NCBI GenBank assembly: GCA_026122915.1
Contig: JAGIXO010000021.1
Coordinates: 1-20,100 of the forward strand
DNA: 20,100 nt
Direction of reading: 5' to 3'
Source: Candidatus Electronema nielsenii
Lineage (GTDB): Bacteria > Desulfobacterota > Desulfobulbia > Desulfobulbales > Desulfobulbaceae
Positions 8,449-14,809 of this stretch are shown one piece after another. Within the stretch, counting starts at the first letter, position 1. Each line of letters starts with the position of its first letter. A program made the translations under genes and the position numbers. The notes beneath the pieces were generated by a model, which was given only the letters and a program-made list of their open reading frames with translations, searched no databases and was not told the DNA's origin.

Positions 8449-9477
8449 ATGGACAAAAAATATAAGGTTCTTGTGGTTGACGATGCCACCTTCATGACCA
8501 AGGCGATCAGCGATCTGTTGGAGTCTGATCCAGAGATTGAAGTGATCGGGGTGGCTCGCAACGGCTTAGAAGGGCTGAAGAAAATTAAAGAGCTGCACCC
8601 AGACGTAATCACGCTCGACATCGACATGCCGGTGATGGACGGTCTTCAGGCCATCCGCCATATCATGATTGAGGCTCCGGTACCGATTGTCGTTCTGAGT
8701 TCGCTCTTCAGCGACGGCTCCATCACTTTTGAGGCTCTGCGTCTTGGCGTGGTTGATTTTGTTGCCAAGCCCTCTGGCGCAATCTCCAGCGACATTCATG
8801 TAGCCAAGCAACAGATTGTTGATCGAATCAAATTGGCTACTGCCGTTAATTTTGGCAACATCCGCCGGGTGCGAGTGAGAAAAAGCGGTCGAACCGACCC
8901 GCAAAATCCCGGCGGGCCGCAGTCGTTGGTGGTTATTGGTACCTCACTCACCGGGCCAAATTCTTTTATCCGTTTGATGACTCGGTTAGAATCTGGCTTA
9001 TCGGCAGCAGCGGTGATTTTACTGGAGATTTCGCCCAAGATACTGCCTGCCTTTGTCGAAAAATTCAACGAATTCGCCAGCTGGAAAATTGCAGTTGCTG
9101 AAGACGGCAAGGTGATCGAGCAAGGAGTTTGTTACATTCAGTCCAATGTGCTGTCTGTGACTGTCGATTTCAGCGAGTACGGTGATCCTTGCTTTAAAAT
9201 CGGCGAGCCAACCGATAAGCCCTTGGACACCCTGTTCATTTCAGCCGCTGAGACGTTCCGGGAAAAATCTGTGGGCGTGCTACTCACCGGTTACGGTGAT
9301 GACGGTTCAGAAGGCTTTGCTATGATTCAGAAACAAGGTGGAAAAACTATAGCCCAGAGCGTCGAGAGTTGCGTTTATCCCAATCTGACCGACTCAGCTA
9401 TTAAGCGAAATCGGGTGGATATGATCGTGGAGGAAAGCAGGCTCGCCGAGGCCATCGTCTCCTTGATCAAACGGTGA
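8449..9477 (+). CDS. CheB-like receiver-methylesterase homologue lacking catalytic His
   Basis: This 342-residue protein has the CheB layout: an N-terminal receiver (D11-D12, phospho-acceptor D57 in TLDIDMP, K107 in AKPSG) and a C-terminal methylesterase-type domain from about 160. In CheB the triad is Ser-His-Asp. Here the Ser (S166 in IGTSLTGP) and Asp (D285 in LLTGYGDDG) are recognisable, but the position of the His in the QHMP motif is E193 (LLEISPK). The conserved His-rich stretch before the VDVLF segment is also missing (TDKPLDTLF). Receptor demethylation is therefore doubtful; the domain may act as a phosphorylation-controlled binding module. It lies 59 bases after cheA, with GGAGG at 8431-8435. 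The receiver resembles that of the fusion at 14810. The family assignment is firm, the loss of activity is inferred. Confidence 0.9.
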   Translation: MDKKYKVLVVDDATFMTKAISDLLESDPEIEVIGVARNGLEGLKKIKELHPDVITLDIDMPVMDGLQAIRHIMIEAPVPIVVLSSLFSDGSITFEALRLGVVDFVAKPSGAISSDIHVAKQQIVDRIKLATAVNFGNIRRVRVRKSGRTDPQNPGGPQSLVVIGTSLTGPNSFIRLMTRLESGLSAAAVILLEISPKILPAFVEKFNEFASWKIAVAEDGKVIEQGVCYIQSNVLSVTVDFSEYGDPCFKIGEPTDKPLDTLFISAAETFREKSVGVLLTGYGDDGSEGFAMIQKQGGKTIAQSVESCVYPNLTDSAIKRNRVDMIVEESRLAEAIVSLIKR

Positions 9478-9525
9478 TCCGGCTGATACGGACGGCGATA
9501 ATCCGATAAAACAGAGAAAAATCCT

Positions 9526-10440
9526 ATGATTATCACATGTGAAAAATGCAGGACCAAATACAAGATTGCTGATGACCTGCTGGGTAAGCCAGAGCTGAAG
9601 GTTCGTTGCCACAAATGCAGTCACCGCTTCATTGTCTATAGAGCGGCTCATGCTGAGGATTCCTTTTTGCTTCAGGATGAGGTGCATCCCGACTACAGCC
9701 GGGTCATTGCGATCAGCAACCAAAAAGGAGGGGTGGCTAAAACGACTACCACTCTGAATCTTGGCGCAGCGTTGGCAAAAATGGGCAAGCGGGTTTTGTT
9801 GATTGATTTCGACGTGCAGGCCAACTTAACCATTTTGCTCGGCTTCAGGAAGACCCGCTCGTTTTATGAGGTGTTGACCGGTGGGGTGAAGAATATTGGC
9901 GAAGCGGTAGTGAAAACTAAATATGCCAACCTCTCCCTGCTGCCCTCCAGCAGTAAAATGGCCCTGCTCAAGAAAAAATATTTGAGTCAGCACAATTTTG
10001 AGTATTTGCTCCGAGACAAGCTGCGCACCATCCAAGACAGCTATGATCATGTGCTGATCGATACGCCGCCTTCGATTGAATTTTTCACCCTCAATGCGCT
10101 GGTAGCTGCCAATATGGTGATTGTCCCCTCCACCTGCGAATATTTGTCCATGCACGGGGTCAGTCAGATTCATGATATCATCAATGTGCTGAAAAAGAGC
10201 ATCAACCAAGAGGTGGAGTGCAAGGTGCTGATCACCATGTACGATGAAAGAAACACCTCGGAAAAGGTGATCTGCGATAAACTGCGGCAGACCTATCGGG
10301 ATAACCTGTTTAGAACAGTGATCGGAAAGGACGACAAAATGCAGGAATCACATATTGTCAACGCGCCGATCAGTCATTATGCGGAAAAAAGCAGTGCCTC
10401 CCTCCAATACATGCAGCTGGCCCAAGAAATCGTCGGCTGA
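9526..10440 (+). CDS. ParA/MinD-type ATPase with N-terminal zinc ribbon
   Basis: This 304-residue protein joins a small zinc ribbon to a ParA-family ATPase. C5-x2-C8 and C28-x2-C31 frame an MJ0042-type zinc finger (residues 1-35). After a linker the ATPase begins at about 59: deviant Walker A KGGVAKTT at 67-74, the DFDVQAN switch region near 90-96, and a Walker B-like VLIDTPPS followed by the ParA-type VIVPSTCEYLSMHG. ParA-like proteins beside chemotaxis genes (ParC in Vibrio, PpfA in Rhodobacter) place arrays at cell poles or distribute them at division, and that role is the best guess here. No ParB gene or parS-like site is seen nearby, which argues against chromosome segregation. The ribosome site is weak (AGAGAAAA before ATG 9526). 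The zinc ribbon could bind a partner or nucleic acid. Confidence 0.9.
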   Translation: MIITCEKCRTKYKIADDLLGKPELKVRCHKCSHRFIVYRAAHAEDSFLLQDEVHPDYSRVIAISNQKGGVAKTTTTLNLGAALAKMGKRVLLIDFDVQANLTILLGFRKTRSFYEVLTGGVKNIGEAVVKTKYANLSLLPSSSKMALLKKKYLSQHNFEYLLRDKLRTIQDSYDHVLIDTPPSIEFFTLNALVAANMVIVPSTCEYLSMHGVSQIHDIINVLKKSINQEVECKVLITMYDERNTSEKVICDKLRQTYRDNLFRTVIGKDDKMQESHIVNAPISHYAEKSSASLQYMQLAQEIVG

Positions 10441-10461
10441 TCGCGAACAGGTGATACGCCC

Positions 10462-11228
10462 ATGAATTCTGCTTTGGCTCATAAACTTGCGCCCTTTTTA
10501 TCTTTCACTGTCTTAGTATTGATCTGGGAAATTGCCGTGCGCTTTGCCGGTTTGGACAGCCACGTACTGCCTGGCCCCAGTCAAGTCTTCTTCAGCATGA
10601 TTGAACTGATCAAGAACGGTGCGATTTTTAAACACACAGTGGCCAGTCTCTTCCGAGTCACTGCTGGATTTTATTTAGCGGCTGTTTTTGGCATTCCCAT
10701 TGGGATCATTCTCGGTAGAAACCAGACTGCGGCACTGCTCTTCAATCCGATTATCCATTTCTTGCGTCCCATCTCGCCCTTGGCTTGGATACCCTTAGCC
10801 ATGCTTTGGTTTGGCATTGGTGACAAACCTGCGGTTTTTCTGATTTTTCTGGCCAGCTTCTTCCCTATTGTCGTCTCGACAACGGTAGCGGTACAATCTA
10901 TCAACCCGACTTTTTTTTATGTTGCCGCCAATTTTGATTTCAGCCGGGCGGAAGTGATTCAAAAAATTGTTATTCCGGCAATCATTCCAGCTATTATCAC
11001 CGCCCTTCGCTTAACTGTAACCATCGCTTGGATTGTGGTTGTGGCTGCGAGATGATCGCTGTGCAATCCGGGTTGGGCTATTTAATTTTGGATGCCCGCA
11101 ACGGCTTGCGTTTAGACTACGTCATGGACGGCATGATTGTCATTGGTCTGATAGGCATCCTGCTGGATTCTATTATGCGGCGACTGGGCAGGATCGAGTC
11201 CGCAGCTTGGGGCATCCGCCAGCCATAG
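10462..11228 (+). pseudogene. NitT/TauT-type ABC permease, broken by one-base frameshift
   Basis: This is an inner-membrane permease of the SsuC/TauC/NrtB kind, with about six hydrophobic helices. CAGGTGA at 10446-10452 precedes ATG 10462. The first frame runs to a premature TGA at 11053-11055 and gives 197 residues ending IVVVAAR. The family sequence continues at once in another frame with EMIAVQSGLGYLILDARN, up to the TAG at 11226-11228. One extra base (a G after 11049, making GCGGAG) would restore a 255-residue protein with the expected VVAAEMIAV motif. The EAA-type cytoplasmic loop that docks the ATPase is around 10921-10998. The break could be a sequencing or assembly error or a very recent mutation; the site has no slippery heptamer that would suggest programmed frameshifting. 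The ATPase gene follows after 8 bases. Confidence 0.85.
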
Positions 11229-11236
11229 GAGAAAAC

Positions 11237-12031
11237 ATGGGGCATATTCAAATCAGCGGCTTGAACAAGGAGTTTGTCAATCGGCGCAAAACGAGGCGAG
11301 AGGAAGACCTTGCTCCTTTCGGTCAAACAGTTCCCGTGTTGGAGGACATCAATATTGAAATTGAGGACGGCGAGATGGTCTGCTTTCTCGGTCCTTCTGG
11401 CTGCGGCAAGTCAACATTGATGCGGATTGTCGCCGGTTTTGATCATCAGACATCGGGTTCAGTAATTATTGACGGCAAGGCGATCACTGGTCCCAGTTCA
11501 GACAACATTTTTGTTTTTCAGCACAGTGGTCTTCTGCCGTGGATGACAGTTTGGCAGAATGTAGAACTGGGTCTGCGCAAGATAGAAAATCAGGACGAAA
11601 AATGCGAGAAGATTCAGGAATACATTGAAATGGTTGAATTAGATGGTTTTGAGGAACATTATCCGCATCAGCTTTCTGGCGGGATGTTGCGGCGGGCGGA
11701 GATAGCTCGCGCTTTGGTAGTCAATCCTGACATTCTGATCATGGACGAGCCGTTCAGCGGCTTAGACTTCCTCACCCACATGAAGCTGCGCGAGGAAGTG
11801 GTCAACATGCACCAGTATCTCGGCAAAACCATCTTGATTGTCACTCATGACATTGACGATGCTTTGGTCATGGGCGACCGGATTATCGTTTTCAGCCGCA
11901 GACCTTCGCAGATCAAGCTCAACCGCAAACTCGATTTTTCCCATCCGCGCAATTTCTTCAAAAAGGATACTGAACTGGCCAAGCTCCGGGACGAATTGTT
12001 CTTCATGCTGGGGGTAAATTATGCGGTCTGA
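11237..12031 (+). CDS. NitT/TauT-type ABC transporter ATPase
   Basis: This 264-residue ATPase powers the importer with the flanking permease and binding protein. Walker A is GPSGCGKS (52-59), the signature is LSGGMLRR (146-153), Walker B is ILIMDEP (166-172) and the switch histidine is in TILIVTHDIDDAL. The signature has LRR where SsuB/TauB relatives usually have RQR. Residues 14-32 form an unusual charged insertion before the usual beta strand. The start is ATG 11237, with AGGAG at 11227-11231 overlapping the permease stop. A longer reading from 11033 exists but its first 68 residues are permease sequence read out of frame, so it is rejected. The end overlaps the binding-protein gene by 11 bases. 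The substrate class (nitrate, taurine or sulfonate, cyanate, thiamine precursor) cannot be fixed from the ATPase. Confidence 0.93.
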   Translation: MGHIQISGLNKEFVNRRKTRREEDLAPFGQTVPVLEDINIEIEDGEMVCFLGPSGCGKSTLMRIVAGFDHQTSGSVIIDGKAITGPSSDNIFVFQHSGLLPWMTVWQNVELGLRKIENQDEKCEKIQEYIEMVELDGFEEHYPHQLSGGMLRRAEIARALVVNPDILIMDEPFSGLDFLTHMKLREEVVNMHQYLGKTILIVTHDIDDALVMGDRIIVFSRRPSQIKLNRKLDFSHPRNFFKKDTELAKLRDELFFMLGVNYAV

Positions 12032-13034
12032 CCTCAAGCTGTCCAAAGGCTGGCAGCTGGCGGCTGGCGTGGGTGGCTGGTTCGTGCTGATCACTGCCCT
12101 GCATCTCTGGCTGAATTTTGATTACGGTGAAAAAAAAGTTTTCACAATGGGCTACATGCCGGTCATCACCAACATGTCCGCCCCGCTGCTCGATCATGTG
12201 AGCAAGGACAGCAGCGATGTTTATTTCAAGGCTCTGAAATTCAGCTCCTTTGCTGAGATGGCCTCGGCGCTTCGCAGCGACAAAATTCAGGCCGCTTTCA
12301 TTATCGCGCCTTTGTCGGTCGTGCTGCGGCAGCAGGGCGTGGACGTAAAGGTTGTGTATATCGGCAACCGACATGAAAGCACTTTGGTGGCGAAAAAAGG
12401 TCTTAACGTCCGCAGCTTCGAGGATTTGGGCGGCAAGACTGTAGCAGTGCCCATTCGTTATTCTGGCCATAATCTTAGTCTGCTGGAGCTAATGGAGCAA
12501 AAAGGAATGCAAGGGCGGGTGAACATCGTTGAGCTGAATCCCCCGGATATGGCTTCGGCTTTGGCCGCTGGCTCTTTGGATGCCTATTATGTCGGTGAAC
12601 CGTTTGCCGCCCGGAGTCTCAAAGGTGGTTCTGCCGATCTGGTTCTGCATGTAGAAGATGTGTGGCCGAACTTCATCTGCAACTTGGTTATCGTTAAACA
12701 GAACACCATTGCCCAAGACCCAAAAATGGTGCAAAAATTTGTCCAAGGAGCGGCCCGTGCCAGTCTTTGGGCAAAAACGCATCAGGAACAGGCTGCTGAT
12801 ATCGCCGCTGAATATTGGTCGCAGTCGTCTGATGTGGCAAAATATGCCCTCAGCAGTCGCAAAGTGGTGTTTGATCACTTCACTCCCAAGACAGAGGAAA
12901 TGAAGCAGATCGCTGACTTGATGGTCAAGCACAGGCTGATTGCTGACAACAAAATTGATGGGTTAGTAGATGATCAGTTCGCCGCAGCGGTGAAAATCGA
13001 AGATATTCAGGAAGTAAATGATATTCTGGAGTAA
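12021..13034 (+). CDS. Membrane-anchored NitT/TauT-type substrate-binding protein
   Basis: This 337-residue periplasmic binding protein belongs to the SsuA/TauA/NMT1-like group and should deliver substrate to the adjacent permease. A hydrophobic helix at about residues 12-31 has neither a clear signal-peptidase site nor a lipobox cysteine, so it may stay anchored to the inner membrane. The mature fold begins with FTMGYMPVITNMSAPLL (the usual first strand of the family), followed by an IQAAFIIAPLSVVLRQQG segment, the PIRYSGHNLSLLELM region and LDAYYVGEPFAARSL, which in relatives line the ligand cleft. GGGGG at 12010-12014 lies 6 bases before ATG 12021, and the start overlaps the ATPase by 11 bases. 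A nearby TauE/SafE exporter makes a sulfonate conceivable, but nothing in the protein proves the ligand. Confidence 0.9.
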   Translation: MRSDLKLSKGWQLAAGVGGWFVLITALHLWLNFDYGEKKVFTMGYMPVITNMSAPLLDHVSKDSSDVYFKALKFSSFAEMASALRSDKIQAAFIIAPLSVVLRQQGVDVKVVYIGNRHESTLVAKKGLNVRSFEDLGGKTVAVPIRYSGHNLSLLELMEQKGMQGRVNIVELNPPDMASALAAGSLDAYYVGEPFAARSLKGGSADLVLHVEDVWPNFICNLVIVKQNTIAQDPKMVQKFVQGAARASLWAKTHQEQAADIAAEYWSQSSDVAKYALSSRKVVFDHFTPKTEEMKQIADLMVKHRLIADNKIDGLVDDQFAAAVKIEDIQEVNDILE

Positions 13035-13058
13035 ACAAAAATAGGGATGGGGAGAGGC

Positions 13059-13475
13059 ATGACGGAGGAAAACATAGGCAAATGCAGGCGGGAAACTCCC
13101 AGAATTGAGCGAAACGCGGCTCTGATGGTGACGAAGCTCCAGTATCCGATGACCAATCTGATCGCAAAGCCTGCAACCACCAAAAATTTAGCCGAAAACG
13201 GTCTCTGCTTTACCGCAGAGGACCTGTACGAACCAGGTACTATTCTTCAGCTTTCTGTGGATTTGCGCGGCTGGCAGCATTATTTGAACAACATTATCTC
13301 CATTCTTGACGCAGGCACTGCTTCCAGACCGCTGACGGCAATTGCCGAAGTAGTTTGGGCGCAACATCTGCCAGAAGAAGAAATGTACGACATCGGTGTG
13401 CGCTTTAAGGATATTTATGAAGACGACCTGCGGGCCTTCAAAAAATATTTAGAAAAGCTCTTCAAAAACGACTAA
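13059..13475 (+). CDS. PilZ-like domain protein
   Basis: This is a small cytoplasmic protein of about 138 residues that looks like a single PilZ domain, the common c-di-GMP receptor. An RxxxR motif is present (R11 and R15 in RRETPR). The second motif, usually [DN]xSxxG, reads N43-L-A-E-N-G48, so the serine is replaced by alanine; binding is plausible but not assured. The strands GTILQLSVDL and IAEVVWAQ, then YDIGVRFKDI, follow the normal PilZ order. The charged C-terminal helix (EDDLRAFKKYLEKLF) is also typical. ATG 13059 is chosen for the GGGGAG just upstream; ATG 13047 would add four residues. It sits between the ABC importer and the second HAMP protein, within the + strand signalling run. 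The PilZ call rests on motif and pattern, without a search. Confidence 0.75.
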   Translation: MTEENIGKCRRETPRIERNAALMVTKLQYPMTNLIAKPATTKNLAENGLCFTAEDLYEPGTILQLSVDLRGWQHYLNNIISILDAGTASRPLTAIAEVVWAQHLPEEEMYDIGVRFKDIYEDDLRAFKKYLEKLFKND

Positions 13476-13487
13476 TCACCACCTTTC

Positions 13488-14033
13488 ATGAAGTTCGTTC
13501 CTAAAAGCGGCCTTCAGCGCCAGATGGGGTTTTACATCGTTTTTATCGGCATTGTTTTTTTAACGATGGCGGTGGAGATCGAGTTGTTTCTCCGAGGTAA
13601 AGAGGTGCTGGGCCTGCTCAAAGAAAATCTTAGTGGCACCTTGCCGCTGGATATGGTCGGTCGCATTCTCCTCAAGGTCAGGGTGATGTTGAGTACCCTG
13701 CTCTTAGCTATTGGCTTGGTAATGATGCTCTTCATTAAACGGATTATGTTTCCACTGGAGCAAATCATCGAGCGGACGCGAGCCATGAGCGCAGGCGATT
13801 TTTCTGTTGCCCTGTCAGAGGAAAGTAAGGACGAGCTGGGCGAACTGTCGCGGCACATCAACGACCTCAATGCCAACGAGCAGGAGTTGATCCTGCTTTC
13901 AAAAAATATGGCCGAGCAGCTTCGCCAAACCTTGACAGAAGGCGACGAGGCAACGAAGATTGAGGAGGCTGTGCAGCTAATTGACGAGCTTGAGGAAACT
14001 TTGGCCGAGTTTGGCAGGAGTTTTTATCACTGA
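13488..14033 (+). CDS. Second two-helix membrane HAMP protein
   Basis: This 181-residue inner-membrane protein has helices at about 14-34 and 67-87 with a short (about 32-residue) periplasmic loop. A HAMP domain follows at about 89-138 (MFPLEQIIERTRAMSAGDF, then DELGELSRHINDL), and a glutamate-rich helical tail ends the protein. There is no kinase, cyclase or receptor output domain. The architecture and parts of the tail (an ELILL or EVLLF segment after HAMP, then an acidic helix) recall the protein at 4354, although it lacks the cysteine cluster. Spacing from the PilZ gene is 12 bases, and its TGA overlaps the ATG of the exporter gene by one base. It may relay or scaffold membrane signalling. 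No clear ribosome site precedes ATG 13488, so translation may be coupled to the PilZ gene. Confidence 0.82.
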   Translation: MKFVPKSGLQRQMGFYIVFIGIVFLTMAVEIELFLRGKEVLGLLKENLSGTLPLDMVGRILLKVRVMLSTLLLAIGLVMMLFIKRIMFPLEQIIERTRAMSAGDFSVALSEESKDELGELSRHINDLNANEQELILLSKNMAEQLRQTLTEGDEATKIEEAVQLIDELEETLAEFGRSFYH

Positions 14034-14791
14034 TGGACTGGCTGATGCTGCCCTTGGGTATGGTGATCGCCACCGTGGCTTTGTTTTTCGGGCTGGGTGG
14101 CGGGGTGTTGTGGATGCCGGTGCTGCTCTCTGTCACTAATCTTCGTCCTGATGAGGCCCTGCTTTGCACAATTGTCATCCAAACCTTTGGCCAATTCAGT
14201 GCCACAGTCAGCAACAGTCGCGCTGGCGCTGGGCTAATTCATTGGTCTTTGGTCATAATGATGGCCGCAGTCAGTCTGCCTGGGGTGTTGATTGGAGTGT
14301 TCATATCCTTTTTGCTCAATCCAATTTATATTAAGCTTTTTCTCGGCTTGGTGATTTTTTTTATCGCCTATGCTTTTATGCGCGGCGATGATTTTTTTGT
14401 TCAAGGTTCAGATCAACCGGATATGCAGATTGCCCGCCGCCGGGGTCGTCCTATTGCCGCCGCTGCTAGCCTGCTCACCGGTTTTCTCGGTGTTGGCGTG
14501 GGAGATTGGTTAGTGCCTTTCTTCAACATGCGCTGCGGGTTAGCTATGACTCGCTCGGTCGCCACCTGCATTGCCCTGATGCTGCTTCTTTCCGTAACTG
14601 CGGTGACAGCACAGCTGCTGCTCGGACGGGCTGTGCAGTGGCAGGTAGCCTTGCCAGCCATCATCGGCGTGTTGCTTGGTGCGCAGCTGGGTTCACGACT
14701 CCTTCAGCGAGTGCCGGAAACTTCTTTCAAAGAGTTGTTTGTCCTCATGCTGGTCTTTGTTGCCACCCATGTTACCTTCAACGCCCTGTAG
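14033..14791 (+). CDS. TauE/SafE family membrane exporter
   Basis: This 252-residue integral membrane protein has about eight hydrophobic helices in two repeats. Each repeat begins with a glycine-rich turn: GLGGGVLWMPVLL near residue 20 and LTGFLGVGVGDWLVPFF near 145. This is the standard TauE/SafE (DUF81) pattern. Characterised members are proposed to export sulfite or sulfoacetate, and others serve different anions, so the substrate here is open. The ATG overlaps the stop of the HAMP protein gene (TGATG, one base), which implies coupled translation; GGCAGGAG at 14013-14020 may also serve. The N-terminus is at the first membrane helix, and the total length is normal. A sulfonate importer and sulfite exporter pair with the ABC system upstream is possible but inferred. 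Confidence 0.85.
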   Translation: MDWLMLPLGMVIATVALFFGLGGGVLWMPVLLSVTNLRPDEALLCTIVIQTFGQFSATVSNSRAGAGLIHWSLVIMMAAVSLPGVLIGVFISFLLNPIYIKLFLGLVIFFIAYAFMRGDDFFVQGSDQPDMQIARRRGRPIAAAASLLTGFLGVGVGDWLVPFFNMRCGLAMTRSVATCIALMLLLSVTAVTAQLLLGRAVQWQVALPAIIGVLLGAQLGSRLLQRVPETSFKELFVLMLVFVATHVTFNAL

Positions 14792-14809
14792 GCGCAACAT
14801 AGCCCAGCC

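Noticed and set aside
9526..10440. Chromosome partitioning ParA
   Set aside because: No parB gene or parS-like repeats are nearby, while chemotaxis genes flank it; a chemotaxis-linked placement role is preferred.
11041..11055. Programmed -1 frameshift in the permease
   Set aside because: A -1 slip after GCG would restore the protein, but no slippery heptamer or clear stimulatory stem is present, so a mutation or read error is simpler.
11033..11236. Longer start for the ABC ATPase at 11033
   Set aside because: The extra N-terminal 68 residues are the permease end read in the wrong frame; ATG 11237 has a good ribosome site and the normal family start.
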